The notes beneath the pieces are model-generated. The model did no database searches. It saw nothing but the letters and a program-made list of their open reading frames with translations, and had not been told where the DNA came from. Position numbers and translations under genes: made by a program. A DNA stretch of 64,000 bases, from assembly GCA_047967505.1 (NCBI GenBank), contig CM106541.1. One strand, written 5' to 3'. The DNA is from Dipteris shenzhenensis (lineage: Eukaryota > Polypodiophyta > Polypodiopsida > Gleicheniales). Shown here piece by piece: positions 1 to 11,875 of this stretch (position 1 is the stretch's first letter; each line of letters begins with the position of its first letter).

Positions 1-1989
1 TAGAGAGTTCCCTTTGAATAGTCAAGACTTGTGGGATCCTCTTATCCACATCTCTCCTTGTGGATATCCTTGATCCACATCTCCACATCATGTAGTCCAT
101 ATCCTAGGGTGGCTACTTTAATTATTTCCTATACCATACCTTAGCCTTTTATCTATGTGCTCATGGCACCATATCTCAACACCTCCCCTTTGTGCCATGA
201 TCCATTGGCTACTGCAAGGTGGTCAGATGTGAGTTACAAAATCAAATCCTCCCCTGGGTGCTTATGTGGCTACTCTCAGATGGTCACGTTTGATTTACAA
301 ACATATGGGCTGAAGGTGGCAAGGCTTTTGCTTCTCAATGCTTGATGTCGATGGCATTTTCTTATTTGCTTGATGTAGCTTGATGCATGATGCTTTTTTC
401 TTCCATGTGCCTTAATGCTTTATGTGTGGATGCCATGTTTTGTGCTATGGTCATCTCATACACTTGTGCTTTTGGCATGCTAATGAATGCGATGTGTGCA
501 TTCATGCTTTGCTTTTCCATTTGTTGCAAATGTCTTACCAATTGATTTCTTTCAATATTGGTAGTGTCTAATTTCTAACAATGATTTTGATTGGACAGAC
601 GCATAGATCTCAAAAAGATGATCATTTTCCTTTTTGGAGCATGTGCAAATTCTTCTCGGATTGGAAGTTACAGCTTGTCGAAATTTTTGTGAAGAAGAGG
701 GCCTTTGATGATGTGGCATAGGGATTCACAAGCTGAATTCCAAACTGTGCTTGGCAGGGTCTATGTCCTTAGGTGGCACTTGGTGATATGGTAGATAATT
801 AATCCTAAACCTAAACATAACCATGGCTTAGTGTGGGTTGCTTGACCAATGACCAGGCCTGACTTAACCATGAACCAACCTTGACCCCACTTTGGCTAAC
901 CAAGGTTAACTAAACTAACAGGGTGAAGCCCTATCCTGCCACATGTTAACTTTGGGAAAACCTTAGACTTTAAAGAAGAACTTTGAGGCGATGATGGTGA
1001 TGCAGAGGAGGTGCTGGCAAATTCAGGCTTCATTGATGGAGAGCCATCCATTGGAGGGCTTTGTAGCATAGCTGGTGGAGCAGACCATGAAGGCTTTGTG
1101 GCAGTGTAGAAGGCTTTGTGGGAGTGGCTTGTTTGTGAAGGGCCCATGACCCCCCGATGCAGGAGCTATGGCTATCCAAAAAAGGAGCTGGATGCGCTTG
1201 AGCTTTAGAGCCCGTGGAGCGGTTGTCTTGTTGGTGAAGTTTTAACTGAAGCTAGAGTCACTGGAATGTAGTCCATATAGTGCTTGCCACAAAGGTTGAT
1301 AAATCTTGCTCAGTACCGGATGTTATCAAAATATCGTTGGCCTCACTAGCTATTGAAGCAGGTCTAGGGCCGTGTGTTCAAGGCTACTAAGGTGCTAGAA
1401 CCCAGGTCATTGATTGCAACTGAGATGGGTAGCGTGGAGATAGAAAGTATGCTTGGTTGTAGGAGGGCATCGCTGGAGCTCATTGTGGGTAGCTGAAGTG
1501 AGTCATTGAGAGAAGATCGATCGATGAGGCTACTACTACATTGATGGCGGCTGTTAGCTTCATTGCTATAGGCTTAAAGGTAGACTATATGGAGGATTTA
1601 GAAGCGGCTGGCATTGATGGGAGTTTTAAAGCATGATAGTCTGTCGGGGCTGCTAGAGAGTTGGCATGTAGCCTCTTTGGCATAGGAGCTTGGATGAGAG
1701 ACTACCTGTAGCAGAAGGTGTTACGAAGTCGAGAGGTCTAGGTGCAACCGGCCTAAAAATATTGAGGTCATTGTTGTAGTAAAGCAATTGAGTTTTGCAA
1801 CTGAGGGCTATAGATGTCGAGGAGTCTGTTGTTGAAGCAAGAAGCGGGACTTTCGATACTAAAGCTTTGGAGCTATGCACTATTGTTGTTGTAGTCTGAG
1901 AGGAAGTCAACTAGAACCATAAGGGACTAGAGTTCCACAGAGATGAAATCGTCAAAGAACCTCTCAAATAAAACCTTACCTAGATTTTA
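1..1989. other. Intergenic stretch, no recognised gene
   Basis: Only short, low-complexity open frames are present (for example 157-345 plus, 896-1147 minus, 1653-1910 minus). None shows a domain I recognise. The stretch ends where the copia fragment begins, at a sequence that matches the RT region of the element at 57-63 kb. Confidence 0.6.
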
Positions 1990-4159
1990 CATCCATCTGA
2001 AACATGGGCCAACTTTCCTATGCTGCTAAAGCCAAAACACTGTGATGTGGTTACTTGAGCTATGGGAGCAAAAGTATCCTAATAATCAAAACCATGTACC
2101 TGTGCAAATCCTTTTGCCACGAGCTGAGCCTTGTACTTATTTAATGTGCTGTCGGACTTGTACTTGGCCTTGTACACCTACTTGGTGCCGATTATCTTGC
2201 GTTTTGGTGGTCGATCCACAAGGTCCCAAATGTTGTTCTTCATTATGGATCAATACTCTGATTGCATAGCCTCCATCCACCTATCATCACCCTATGCCTC
2301 TTCAAGACACTTGGATTCTTTAGCATGGATCACCTTTGTCATCAAAGCATAGTTGACCAAGTGTTCCTGTGCCCTTCTTTGCTCCTCTAATCTCTTGGAT
2401 TGGTGGTGTTCGGATGGTTCCTCCTCCATGGTTGGAGGTTCTTTACCATCCAAAAGCCGCTTTACTCACTCCAGGAATGGCCATTGTCGTTGTGGTTCTG
2501 TAGGCTCTTCTTCCTCTTCTTTCTCTTGAATCCTCCCAAGCACCATGGGGGGAGTTCGGTCTATTGTTGGTGGTTGTATTGGATGGATATCCTAGTCCTG
2601 GTTGTCTGGGAAGGAAGCATCCTCCTCCAATTGATGTGGCTGTTCTGAGAAGACCACATCGTGACTTACTATTACCTTCTTGGTAACAAGATTATAGAGA
2701 TAGTAACCCTTCGCCTCATCACTGTAGCCCAAGAAAATACACTTCTGGCTCTTCGGTTCCCATTTGGTCCTATTAGCATTAGCGACAGGCACAAAACAGT
2801 CACATCCAAAAACTCTGAAATGTTCAGCTGAAGGTTTCTTATCAGAAAAGGCCTGCAGTGGAGTCATCCCCTATTCACAGCCTTTGTGTAGCTACGATTT
2901 AGAATGTAAACTGCTGTGTTACATACTTCAGCCTAGAAAGACTTTGGCAAATCTTTCCCTTTCATTATACTCATGCCCATTTCACAAATGACGTGCATCT
3001 TGCACTCTGCTACTCCATTTTGCTGTGATGTTTGTGGCGGGGGTTTTTGCCTCTTGATCCCATGACTTTTGTAGTAATTTTTGAATTCACTTGATGTGAA
3101 CTCTCCACCTCTATCTGATCTCAACTTCTTCACCTTCCTCCCCATTTCTTTCTCGACCATTACATGCCATTCTTTGAACTTACTAAAAGCCTCATCTTTA
3201 GTCTTCAGGAAGTATATCCATATCCTTCTACTGTAGTCATCGATTAGCGTCATGAAGTAGTAGGAACCACCCAAAGCTTTTGTCTCCATCTTTCCGCAGA
3301 GGTTCGTGTGAACGAGCTCTAGAGGAGCCTTTGCCCTACTGGCCTCTTTAGGAAAGGGCTGCCGATGCTACTTGCCCATCATGCAAGCTTCACATACATC
3401 GGGTAGATCTGCAATTTCTGGTAGGTCTGCAATCATTTCACTTTTATGCATCTCCTTTAAAGAACTAAGGTCTAGATGACCAAACCTCTCATGCCATAGC
3501 TTAGTGTTGCTCACATCGGCTCGAGCACTGAAAGCTGAGAGTATGGCGCTGCCTTCCAGTCATGCACTCCTATGTGAGAAGCTTCGATGGCATGCTGGAA
3601 ACAATAGAGGATGGAGGCTGGATGCTAAGGAATCAGTGTTGCTCTAGCCAGTGATGATGATGGGCTTCATGGGCTTGCTCTTATATAGCCACCAGTCATA
3701 GTCGGTTAGACCCAATTGGGTGACTGACCCAGTTTGCCCAAAATGGCTGACTGGGGGTCGGTCTCAAAATAGGCCACTGACCATACGATAGAACCGTTAC
3801 ACAAAATACAGCAATAGACCTACGGCGATCGTTCAGCCCAAAGCCATCTGGGATCATCTGGGGCTCCAAATGAGCCCCGCAACCTGAGAGTGGGATGCCC
3901 CGAAAAATGCTCCGTCTACCCTCAGTGCTGTCAATCATGGGATGCCTTCCCACACTTGCATGTAGCCTAGTTGATAGTGTGCCAACTCTATCTAAAGCTG
4001 TCTAGCCATCAGGCCACACATGGCCCCTATCTGGTGTCCAATCCAGGACCTACCAGATAACCGAGCTACTCAAATGCCTTCTCCTCATATGGGGGCTTAC
4101 AAGTAGAGTTAGTTGGTCCCCCGCGTAGTTACACAAGAGTGGAGCATTGATATCTAACA
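1990..4159 (-). mobile_element. Truncated Ty1/copia fragment (family 1)
   Basis: Read on the minus strand, this is a rearranged piece of the same copia family as the elements at 34.7-40.3 kb and 57.5-63.0 kb. The right part (about 3541-4159) is LTR sequence ending in TATCTAACA. The left part contains integrase (2933-3289: IDDYSRRIWIYFLKTKDEAF, RSDRGGEF and NGVAE motifs), the integrase C-terminal region (2592-2867) and the start of RT down to about 1990. Gag, primer site and protease are missing: the sequence passes from the GAG-pre-integrase region straight into LTR at about 3540. The left end is cut inside RT, and there is no second LTR. Several frames are broken, so it is a non-autonomous relic. 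Confidence 0.85.
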
Positions 4160-4276
4160 GAAAGAGGGCATGCATGATGGAAATCATGGGATTGCATGCA
4201 TGATGGAAAGAGGGCATGCATGATGGAAATCATAGGATTTGCATGCATGATGGAAAGAGGGCATGCATGATGGAAA
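4160..4276. repeat. GCATGCATGATGGAA minisatellite
   Basis: Three imperfect units of about 45-50 bp, starting near 4162, 4207 and 4257. Each contains AGAGGGCATGCATGATGGAA and a self-complementary GCATGC core. The array starts exactly at the outer end of the copia LTR. Confidence 0.8.
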
Positions 4277-4534
4277 TCTTCTTATCTTCTTTACTTTAGT
4301 TCATCATGTGGCCAAGAAGCTCTTCAGGAGCCTCGCCTGATCTTCAGGATGCCATATTACAGTAGTTATATAACCTTTTGGGACACCCCCTCACTGCTCA
4401 AGAGTTATACACATACATGACGAGTACTCAAAACACCCCCTAGGAGTCGGTAGTACAAACTCCAAACCACCCCAACCCCATACCAAATGAGATTACTCCT
4501 ATGGATTTGAGATAGCCTAGCAGGCTACAAGGCT
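4277..4534. other. Spacer, nothing recognised
   Basis: No open frame or family motif is seen between the two minisatellites. Confidence 0.5.
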
Positions 4535-4705
4535 GCATCCCTTCTGCCCAATCATCAAGAGTCCCTTCTCCCCTGCGGTCTAGTGTCCCTTCTCCCTGAT
4601 CATCAGCACTCCCTTCTCCCCTGCGGTAGTCAGGAGTCCCTTCTCCCCCCCTGTGGTCAGGAGGCCCTTCTGCCTTGTAGAGCTGCCAGCATACTCCCAT
4701 GCAGT
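4535..4705. repeat. GC-rich minisatellite (CCCTTCTCCCC units)
   Basis: Imperfect tandem units of about 24-30 bp built around GTCCCTTCTCCCCTGCGG. The repeat keeps a minus-strand frame open (4440-4814, 124 aa) with repeated GEGTxDxR-like words. That frame has no domain and is best read as a by-product of the repeat, not a gene. Confidence 0.7.
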
Positions 4706-4921
4706 TGAGAGTCCCTTCTCCAATGATGAGTGGGCAACGTACTAGCTCGTCACAATAGGTCACAATAGGGTAGTAGATGTAGTAGCAGGGAAAGCTTGGG
4801 GGGATGCATGGCACAATGCTTTGGGGGGGCTAATGGTGGGGGTGGGGATGATTCAGATGATGCAAACATGCTAGAGGGTGATGGTACGATATTCTATGAC
4901 ATCACTTAGAGAGAAGGCATC

Positions 4922-5245
4922 TTGATGGATGCATGGGGGAAGGACATCATGGCCTTCATGCCCTCTGTAGTTGCTAACAACTATAGAGATTCCTTTATTC
5001 CACACAAAGAGCATCCAAAAATGTTGGCTTATGAGACCATCAATGCTATATGCTCTAGGTATCCCAATCCCCCCAATGTTGAGTTCACAGATAAATGGGC
5101 AAAGTCAAAGATTGTTATTATACTTGCCAATAAAATATCTTCACTTAAGAGGCATGCACTAGCCGAGATTGCGAGGATAGAGGGAGGTCAACCACCAAGG
5201 GGCCAACCCCACATTGCTCATAAGCATGAGTGGAAGAAACAATGA
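4922..5245 (+). CDS. Hypothetical short ORF, 107 aa
   Basis: I do not recognise this protein. Its amino-acid composition is ordinary, unlike the neighbouring repeat frames, and the reading continues in frame upstream of the first Met (GGDDSDDANMLEGDG...) until an in-frame stop just before position 4920. It is hydrophilic, Lys/Arg-rich near the C-terminus, and lacks an obvious signal peptide or membrane segment. It is probably a fragment of an older gene or element ORF. Nothing nearby gives it a role. Confidence 0.25.
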   Translation: MMDAWGKDIMAFMPSVVANNYRDSFIPHKEHPKMLAYETINAICSRYPNPPNVEFTDKWAKSKIVIILANKISSLKRHALAEIARIEGGQPPRGQPHIAHKHEWKKQ

Positions 5246-5574
5246 AGGTAGCAAAGGTGGAACCCAGTTTGCAGCACGTGGAGGCACGAAGGATCCAAAT
5301 GGAGCAATATGGAAACGTGCATTTTGAAGAAGGGTGTTGGCTCTTCCCACGGCTTCCACAAGAAGAGCAAGGTATTCTCAGTATGTAGGGTTCCGAGGCT
5401 TTTTGTCAGCTACAGATATATTGGGGTTGTTGATTGTAGTATACGTGTAACTTAGGACCTCGAGTCATATTTTGGTGAGAGACATAGGCTTAAGTGTGGT
5501 AAGCAAACATAGTGCATGCATGTGTAAAAGGAACGTGCATCATCATGGTTGAGGTAATGAAGGCTTTTGCCTTC

Positions 5575-5740
5575 ATTGGGGGTTGCAAGGTTTAGGGGGA
5601 GTTTAAGGTTTAGAAGGAGGTTCCAACATTCAGAAGGAGGTTCTAGAGTTTAGAATAGGTTCCAGAGTTTAGAAGAGATTCCAGAGTTTAGAAGAGGTTC
5701 AAGGGTTAGAAGGAGGATCCAAGGTTCAGGGTAGAGTACA
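5575..5740. repeat. Purine-rich 19-21 bp minisatellite
   Basis: About seven imperfect units of the form GAGGTTCCAGAGTTTAGAA, read on the plus strand. Confidence 0.75.
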
Positions 5741-5850
5741 TGGTAGAGAACTCGTCTCCATCATAGATCATGGAGGTTAAGGCTTGAGGAACTAAGGGTT
5801 TAGGGGGAGCATAGGAGTGGGAGAGGAAGAAGGTGTAAGAGCATGGGGGA

Positions 5851-5945
5851 AAGAAGAGAGAGGAGGGAGGAGGAGGAGGGAGGAGGAGAAGGGAGGAGGA
5901 GGAGGAGGAGGAGGAGGAGGAGGAGGGAGGAGGAGAGGTAGAGGA
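5851..5945. repeat. GGA/GAG microsatellite
   Basis: A near-pure (GGA)n polypurine tract of about 90 bp. It accounts for the long Gly/Glu/Arg frame on the plus strand and the Pro/Leu/Ser frames on the minus strand, which should not be called genes. Confidence 0.9.
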
Positions 5946-6164
5946 TGGGTTGCAAGGTTGGAGGAGAGGGGAGGAGGAGTTGCAAGGTTAGGACATGCTT
6001 CTGGATGTGGAGTGCAAGGAAGCATGGACACTTGAGACAATTGCTTGGAATACCAAAGTAGAACTCAACACAATGCCCCAAAGAGCATGGGCTTCATTCC
6101 ATTATGGGGTATTTATACAAGTTGGAGAGCTTCTCTCTCTATATATAGGAATTGTAAGATATTC

Positions 6165-6425
6165 TCTCTCTACATGTAGAACTTGCATATAGAAATTGCA
6201 TGTAGGAGTTGCAAGTTGCATGTTGCATGTAGATAGAACTCACATGTAGAACTTGCATGTAGGAGTCGCAAGTAGAAGTTGCAAGTAGAACATGCATGTA
6301 GGAATTGCATGTAGGACTTGCATGTAGGAGTTGCATCTAGAACTCGCATGTAGGAATTGCAAGTAGAACTTGCATGTTGAGGATTCATAAGGAATCACAA
6401 GTAGAACTTGCATGTTGAGGATTCC
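6165..6425. repeat. GCATGTAGGAATTGC minisatellite
   Basis: A long run of 13-16 bp units alternating TTGCATGTAGGA and TTGCAAGTAGAAC. The minus-strand frames through it (rich in Cys, Tyr, Met, Thr and Ser) are repeat translations. Confidence 0.85.
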
Positions 6426-6689
6426 TAGCCTTATGCAAGGCAAACCTCCTGGCTGCCTTTGCACTCTTACCTCCTTCACCACTGAGCGGTCATTTAGGGG
6501 CAAGCATAAGCGGAGCTTTGCCATGCTATTCTACACACACATTCTGTACTACCTAAGTCCATGTTGGCATAGAGACAACATACTCCTGAATCCATTTTAT
6601 TACCCATCCTCGAGTTATGGCTTATTTGTAAGCACATACCTAGGTTGCCATGCATGCAGTCTAGTGGCTTTGGAACTTGTGTCATGCTA

Positions 6690-7577
6690 GTCGATTCTAT
6701 TGTAAAGCCTTGGCACATTTTTGCTCAGTTTCCAGGTAGCTTGTATCCACCATTTGTTCGAACATAGATATGTGGCGTGCTTCTAAGAAGATGACTCTTT
6801 GATAGAGTCAGCTTGTAATCTGAGCATCGACCCACTCATTGGGATTGAAATTGAGTGGAGGCAAATAGCTATCGAGGTAATGTGGGACCTCCAGAATGTA
6901 TTCCAATGTTTTGCAGAAGATAGCACTTAGGCAAAGGAAGCGATCAATGTTGCCGTGCATTATTTGCTCATGTTGCTGAAGTGTTCAGATCATTGTTCCT
7001 TGGATATTCCATTCTACACTAGAGTATGGTTTGATCAAATCAATGGTGTGGTGGTGTTCATCCAAAGTGTTTATGTTGGCTTTCCATTTTTTACATCGTG
7101 GAACTACATAGAACTTGGGATGGGTTCTGAGACATGGAGGTGCACATAGGTACTCTTTCAAGAAGATTACATCAAGATATTGGGATGGCACCAATCAAGT
7201 TGTGGATCCAAATTTCTTATCCAAGCTTCACTAATTTGATGCTGACAAAGGTTGGTAGGGAAGTTGTCCAGGGTCCATCCACCTTGAGTTTTCATATCAA
7301 GATATTTGCTCCAAAATTCCTTGATGGGGTTACTGGGAAGTGGTATCTCATCAAAATCATATCCATCATTGAAACTTGGCATGGGAGTATGAATTGGATT
7401 ATCTGGATCTTGATATTCAAAAGCAAATACTGTATCATTTTCTGCTAATGGTAGCACAAGTAGTGTCAGAGGTGATGACGGCGGGGCAGGGAGAGAATCT
7501 CGGGACATGGGGGAGAAATATGGAAGAGTGTTAGTTGTGGAAGGGGGAGCAGAGGGGAGGGGGGAAGAACTGGGCAA
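6690..7577 (-). pseudogene. Decayed coding region, unknown family (C-terminal part)
   Basis: The minus strand holds successive coding-like segments: 7167-7577 (a Pro/Ser-rich N-terminus, then PLPSNPIKEFWSKYLDMK and a Trp/Pro-rich tail), 6985-7194 (KEYLCAPPCLRTHPKFYVVP) and, in another frame, a segment near 6800-6950 containing PHYLDSYLPPLNFNP. Frames shift between segments and stops interrupt them. It lies downstream of the gypsy pol in the same orientation, so it could be an extra retrotransposon ORF or an unrelated host pseudogene. I do not recognise the family. Confidence 0.3.
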
Positions 7578-7882
7578 ATGGTTTGAGCAGCTTGGTAATC
7601 CTCAAGGGTAGGATTAGCAAGGGAAGGGAAGAAGCTAGGTGTGAGGGGTTCATAATTTTGTGATTGTTAGGTTAGTTGAAAATGGTGAGAGGCATAAGCA
7701 AAGAGACAATGGAGGGAATAGATGTTAGGATGGAGCTCAGGGAAGGTTAAGAGTGTGGTAGCAACAAGGGTAAGTGAGGTTATGAGGTTGGCAGTGAGAG
7801 TGGTTAGATATGGGAAGTTGGATATGAGATAGGCCCTATCATCTTTTGACACTTATTTTTGCTGGTGCGATGGGATCATCAC

Positions 7883-8834
7883 CTACGGTGGGATGTCGGT
7901 TATGTCATGCCTTGTAAATAATAGCGATGGCCTTTGTAGCAATGCCAACAAACTAGCAATAACCATGAGGGGAGGACTACCCATGAGGCATACATATGCA
8001 ATGAAAGCATCCATCCTGAGTGCTATAAACCCGGCATGTGTAGACAGACAGAATATATTTTTCTCAAAGTCTTGGCAAATTATGCACAGAGTTTTGGTCC
8101 CTATGGAACGTTTCCATTTGATTGTTGGGTAAGCGGATATGATCCTGATTTGGAGTTGCTTCCATTGGATAAGCACTCGTGCCTTGAGATGATCTTCCAC
8201 TTGTAGAGCAGCTACAATCTTTTGGTACACCACCGTTGTACATTGTAGTGGGGCTTCATTGATGTTGTCTTCCATTTCCTCATTGTTGTGCACTAGCAAT
8301 TGGAGTTCAAGCTTGGAGATGATTATCTTTTGGGAGTGCATCTCATCCATTTTTCTTTGTATTTATGGTAGATGGATGTATATGCCTCCTTAAGTTTCTC
8401 ATTTGCAAGGTGACCTTTGCCTATTAAGGAATGTCTTTAGTGGTATTGGGTCATTGGTCCAAGACTTGCGCTTGTGAAGTGCTGGCCTTTTTGGCGATAG
8501 CAAGTTGGCCCTTTAAGATTCTGCATTCCCTTGTAAGCTTGTCAATGAGAAAGGAACGTACTGTCAAAGATTGTTTCATGTCTTCAAGCTTGTCTTTGCA
8601 ATCCTGGAGCTCTTCCTATTTGTCAATTAGAGTGAGTCGAGCTTGTGCCACTACCTCCGCTTGCTGAGCATGTGCGGAGGTCAAGGAGTTATAGTAGGTC
8701 TGTAGGACTGATGCTGCTTGTACACTGCTGTTGTCAGTTGTGTTTGGCTTTAGCGGAGGTTGGAGGTCACATCCCTCATTGCCTTCTCTTGAGCTTGGAG
8801 AGCTTGGTTCATGCACACTTCTTCTACTCCTCAT
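7883..8834 (-). pseudogene. Decayed coiled-coil protein with possible RING-like end
   Basis: On the minus strand, 8616-8834 gives an Ala/Gln-rich segment (SLTSAHAQQAEVVAQARL). After a stop and frame changes come heptad-like charged stretches (EELQDCKDKLEDMKQSL, then FLIDKLTRECRILKGQLA) that look like coiled coil. The 155-aa frame 7883-8350 ends with CIICQDFEKNIFCLSTHAGF, which resembles the start of a RING finger (CxxC...H). The remaining metal ligands are not in frame. The RING reading is inference. The gene is clearly broken. Confidence 0.35.
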
Positions 8835-9096
8835 CTATTTGCACACAATCATTCATGCAATCATCTATGTGTCTAAGCGAAAGCGTGTGAGTGCAGGTGA
8901 CCTAGTAGCTAGGTAGGGACACTTCTTTAGCGGAGGTTGGAGGTCACATCCCTCATTGCCTTCTCTTGAGCTTGGAGAGCTTGGTTCATGCACACTTCTT
9001 CTACTCCTCATCTATTTGCACACAATCATTCATGCAATCATCTATGTGTCTAAGCGAAAGCGTGTGAGTGCAGGTGACCTAGTAGCTAGGTAGGGA
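8748..9096. repeat. 177-bp direct tandem duplication
   Basis: The block at 8748-8924 (starting CTTTAGCGGAGGTTGG) is repeated at 8925-9096 with no mismatch that I can see. The repeat falls inside the minus-strand coding remnant and duplicates its first codons. Confidence 0.9.
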
Positions 9097-9279
9097 CTAA
9101 CTATATGCTTTTTTTTGTTTGCTGGGATTTCATAGGGCAGCTAGAACTCAAGCATCACTTCTAAGCCCTAGGTTAAAATTGATTGATGCTACCTATATGT
9201 GGGAAGACATACATATGCAAGTCAGTGCTCGTGATACAATCTAATCCTAACTAAGGAAGACTTGGGTTTCCCAAATCTT

Positions 9280-10284
9280 TGTTTTTGTCGGGGATGGCTT
9301 GCGCGTTGAAGTAGTAGCACTTCAGTCGACTCCCATTTATTATTGTGTTGAATTGTACTCCATCCAATGTTTCTAACAGCACAGCTCTGATGGGATTCAT
9401 CTTTCTTACTCGGTAGGGTCTTGACCTAGATACAATAGTTTCCCCTTGTGTACTTTGGCATTGTATAACAAGACCAAGTCACCTTCCCTGATGTCTTTAG
9501 CTTTAAGATTTCTGTCAAACCATGCCTTTCTTTTGCGTTTTTCTATTATCATGGCATGGTAGTTGACTAGTCTCATCTCTGTATGCTTCTTTAACTGATA
9601 GAGTCTTTCTTTCAAGGATTCATGATCTCCCATGCATTCTTGTACTACTATGCACACGCTTGGTATTACAAATTCTAGTGGGACCACAGCTTCAAGGACG
9701 TACACCAATTGAAAATGTGTGTTCCCTATACTAACCTTGAGTGTGGTTTGCTATGCCCATAAGGTTGCATTTAGTTTTTCTGCCCAATCAAAATGTTGTG
9801 GTTCTACTACCTTGCTGAGGATAATGCAGAATATTTTGTTGGTGGATTCGGCCTGTCCATTCCCTTGGGGGTAGTAGGGTGTGCCTTTTCTATGGATTAC
9901 CATAAAGCTAGACAAGAGTTCTTGGATTACTTCATTGACAAAATGTGTGCCTCTATTTGACACAATTTCAATGGGGCATTCGAATCTGGTGATCACGTTC
10001 TCATATAAGAATCTTGTTGTGCTTCTAGCATCTTCCTTTTTTACTACTTTAGCTTCAACCCATTTTGTAAAATAATCAGTGGCCAAAATGATGTAGCGTG
10101 CCTGTGTTTCCTTTGTTGTTGGATGGATGGGACCCACATACTCAATCCCCCATTTTTCAAATGGTTTTTGTGCAATAATTGTTGTTAGGGGATTGAAGTA
10201 TTTGTGTTGTGGTTTAGTAGTTTGTTGGCATACATCACAGCCTTTTACATATTCATAGGCATCAGCCCAAAGTGTTGTCCCCAC
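9280..10284 (-). pseudogene. Gypsy integrase and pol C-terminus
   Basis: 9751-10284 encodes a CxxC of the zinc-binding N-terminus (CDVCQQ), then the core with ATDYFTKWVEA (first Asp), SNRGTHF (second catalytic Asp replaced by Asn) and PYYPQGNGQAES (Glu). A second frame, 9406-9708, carries the downstream KAWFDRNLKAKDIREGDLVL segment typical of gypsy pol. Reading continues to about 9280 with a LETLDG...NGSRLK-like tail. The lost Asp and the broken frame make it inactive. Confidence 0.85.
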
Positions 10285-10428
10285 TAGTAGCCTATGAGGA
10301 GGACTTTCATGTTATGGCTTCCCCTTGGAAGTGTCCTCCTGCAATGCTTCATGGACTTCACTTAGGATTGGCATAATCTCATGAGGCATTACACATCTTA
10401 ATACCTGGTCCTTGCCCATCTTGTACAG

Positions 10429-10946
10429 TTATTCTGCAATGAGTCGATATGGTGCAGCCTTTAAAATTAGTTTTTTGGCATCCACTACTTTTATTTCAGG
10501 AGGTGGTCTTCTTGCCATTAAGTACCCAATGATATCTCCACACCACTCTGGAACAGCACCTATTTGAAAAAGTGTGGCATCTGGCAAGTCATCTTCTACT
10601 CCAGTGGCTTCTTCTCCCGCGACTTGACATGAGACGTGTGATCGGCAATGTAGTGTTGGACACCTTTGCGAACCACTATTTTGAAGTTGAATTCTTGAAT
10701 TAAGAGGAGCCATCTAGTTATTCTTCCTATTGTACACGGATGGTTCACAAGATAAAGCAATGCTTGATGGTCAGTGTAGAAGGCAAAATCATTTGCTAGT
10801 AGATAGTGCCAAAATTTCTTAACACTATACACCATTGCTAGGGCTTCTCTTTCTGTGGTGGTAAAGTTGATCTCTACATCATTGAGTTGTCGACTAGTGA
10901 AGTCAAATGGGTAGTCTTTCTTATGTTTAGCGGGTTGACAAAGCAC
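10429..10946 (-). pseudogene. Gypsy RNase H domain
   Basis: 10596-10946 contains NFTTTEREALAMVYSVKKFWHYL and AFYTDHQALLYLVNHP, the usual Ty3/gypsy RNase H signature after RT. A second frame at 10429-10713 continues through the linker to the integrase. The N-terminal part that precedes this in an intact pol is out of frame, between 10946 and 10998. Confidence 0.85.
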
Positions 10947-10997
10947 ACTCCCAATTGCATACTTGGATCCATTAGTATGAACAAGAAAAAAAATATC

Positions 10998-11875
10998 CTA
11001 ATTGGGAGATATAAGGATGGGTGTTGTGATTAGGCGCCACTTTAAAAGCTCATAGGCTTGGACACATTCTTTTGTCCATAAGAATTTCACTAATAATTTG
11101 TAAAGTGGTCTGGCTATCATGGCATACCGCAAGATAGATCTTCTATAATAGCTGGCATGTCTCATAAAGTCCTGTACACCTTTGGAATTTGTAGGAGGAG
11201 GTAATTTCGTGATGATTTTGACTTTGTCCATGTCAATTGCAATCCCATGTTGAGAAACGCTATGCCCTAAAACAACTCCGTGGGTGGCCATGAACTGGGA
11301 TTTTGTTGGATGTAGGGAGATGCCATACTCCCTACCTTTGATTAGTACTACCTCAAGACATTGGAAGTGGTCTTTTTTGTTCAAGTGGATGCACAAATCA
11401 TCCAAGAACACCTGTAAAAACTTGTTCAGAAATGACTTGAAGCTGTGAACATGACTCGCTGGAATGTGGCCGAGGCATTACAAAGGCTGAATGGCATGAC
11501 TCTATATGCAAAAATACCCCATTCTATAGCAAATGTTATTTTTGATCGGTCTTTAGGAGCAATTTGCACTTGGTTATAGCCACTGAAGCCATCCAAGAAG
11601 CTATATATTTTGGAACCTACCACCTTGTCCAACACTGTTTCTATTAAGGGTGGGGGATAGTGATCCCTAATTGTGGTGGCATTCACATTCTTTAAGTTTA
11701 TGCTTATTCTGAGCTTCTTGTTGCATTTAGGCACAATGACGATGGGTGAAACCCAATCAGTGTGCTCTATCTCATAGATGAATCTGACATCTAAGAGTTT
11801 TTCCAACTTGTCAATAAACCATGGTGCCATACTTATGATTTGTGTGATAAGGTCCACATACCTTAGGGTGGGCAC
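10998..11875 (-). pseudogene. Gypsy reverse transcriptase
   Basis: Two frames. 11426-11875 carries LEKLLDVRFIYEIEHTDWVSPIVIVPKCNK, then SFLDGFSGYNQVQIAPKDR and MPFSLCNASATFQRVM. 10998-11411 begins at the catalytic motif (FLDD in place of YxDD) and runs through GVVLGHSVSQHGIAIDMDKV to the connection region. A frameshift near 11415 separates them, just before the active site. Conserved palm motifs make the family assignment secure, but the enzyme cannot be made as it stands. Confidence 0.9.

Noticed and set aside
4440-4814. 124-aa frame with repeated GEGT words
   Set aside because: Generated by a GC-rich minisatellite.
5792-6081. Poly-Pro/Leu and poly-Gly frames
   Set aside because: Translations of the GGA microsatellite.
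6139-6524. Cys/Tyr/Met-rich minus-strand frames
   Set aside because: Translations of the 15-bp minisatellite. The regular repeats also briefly suggested a CRISPR-like array, but there are no unique spacers.
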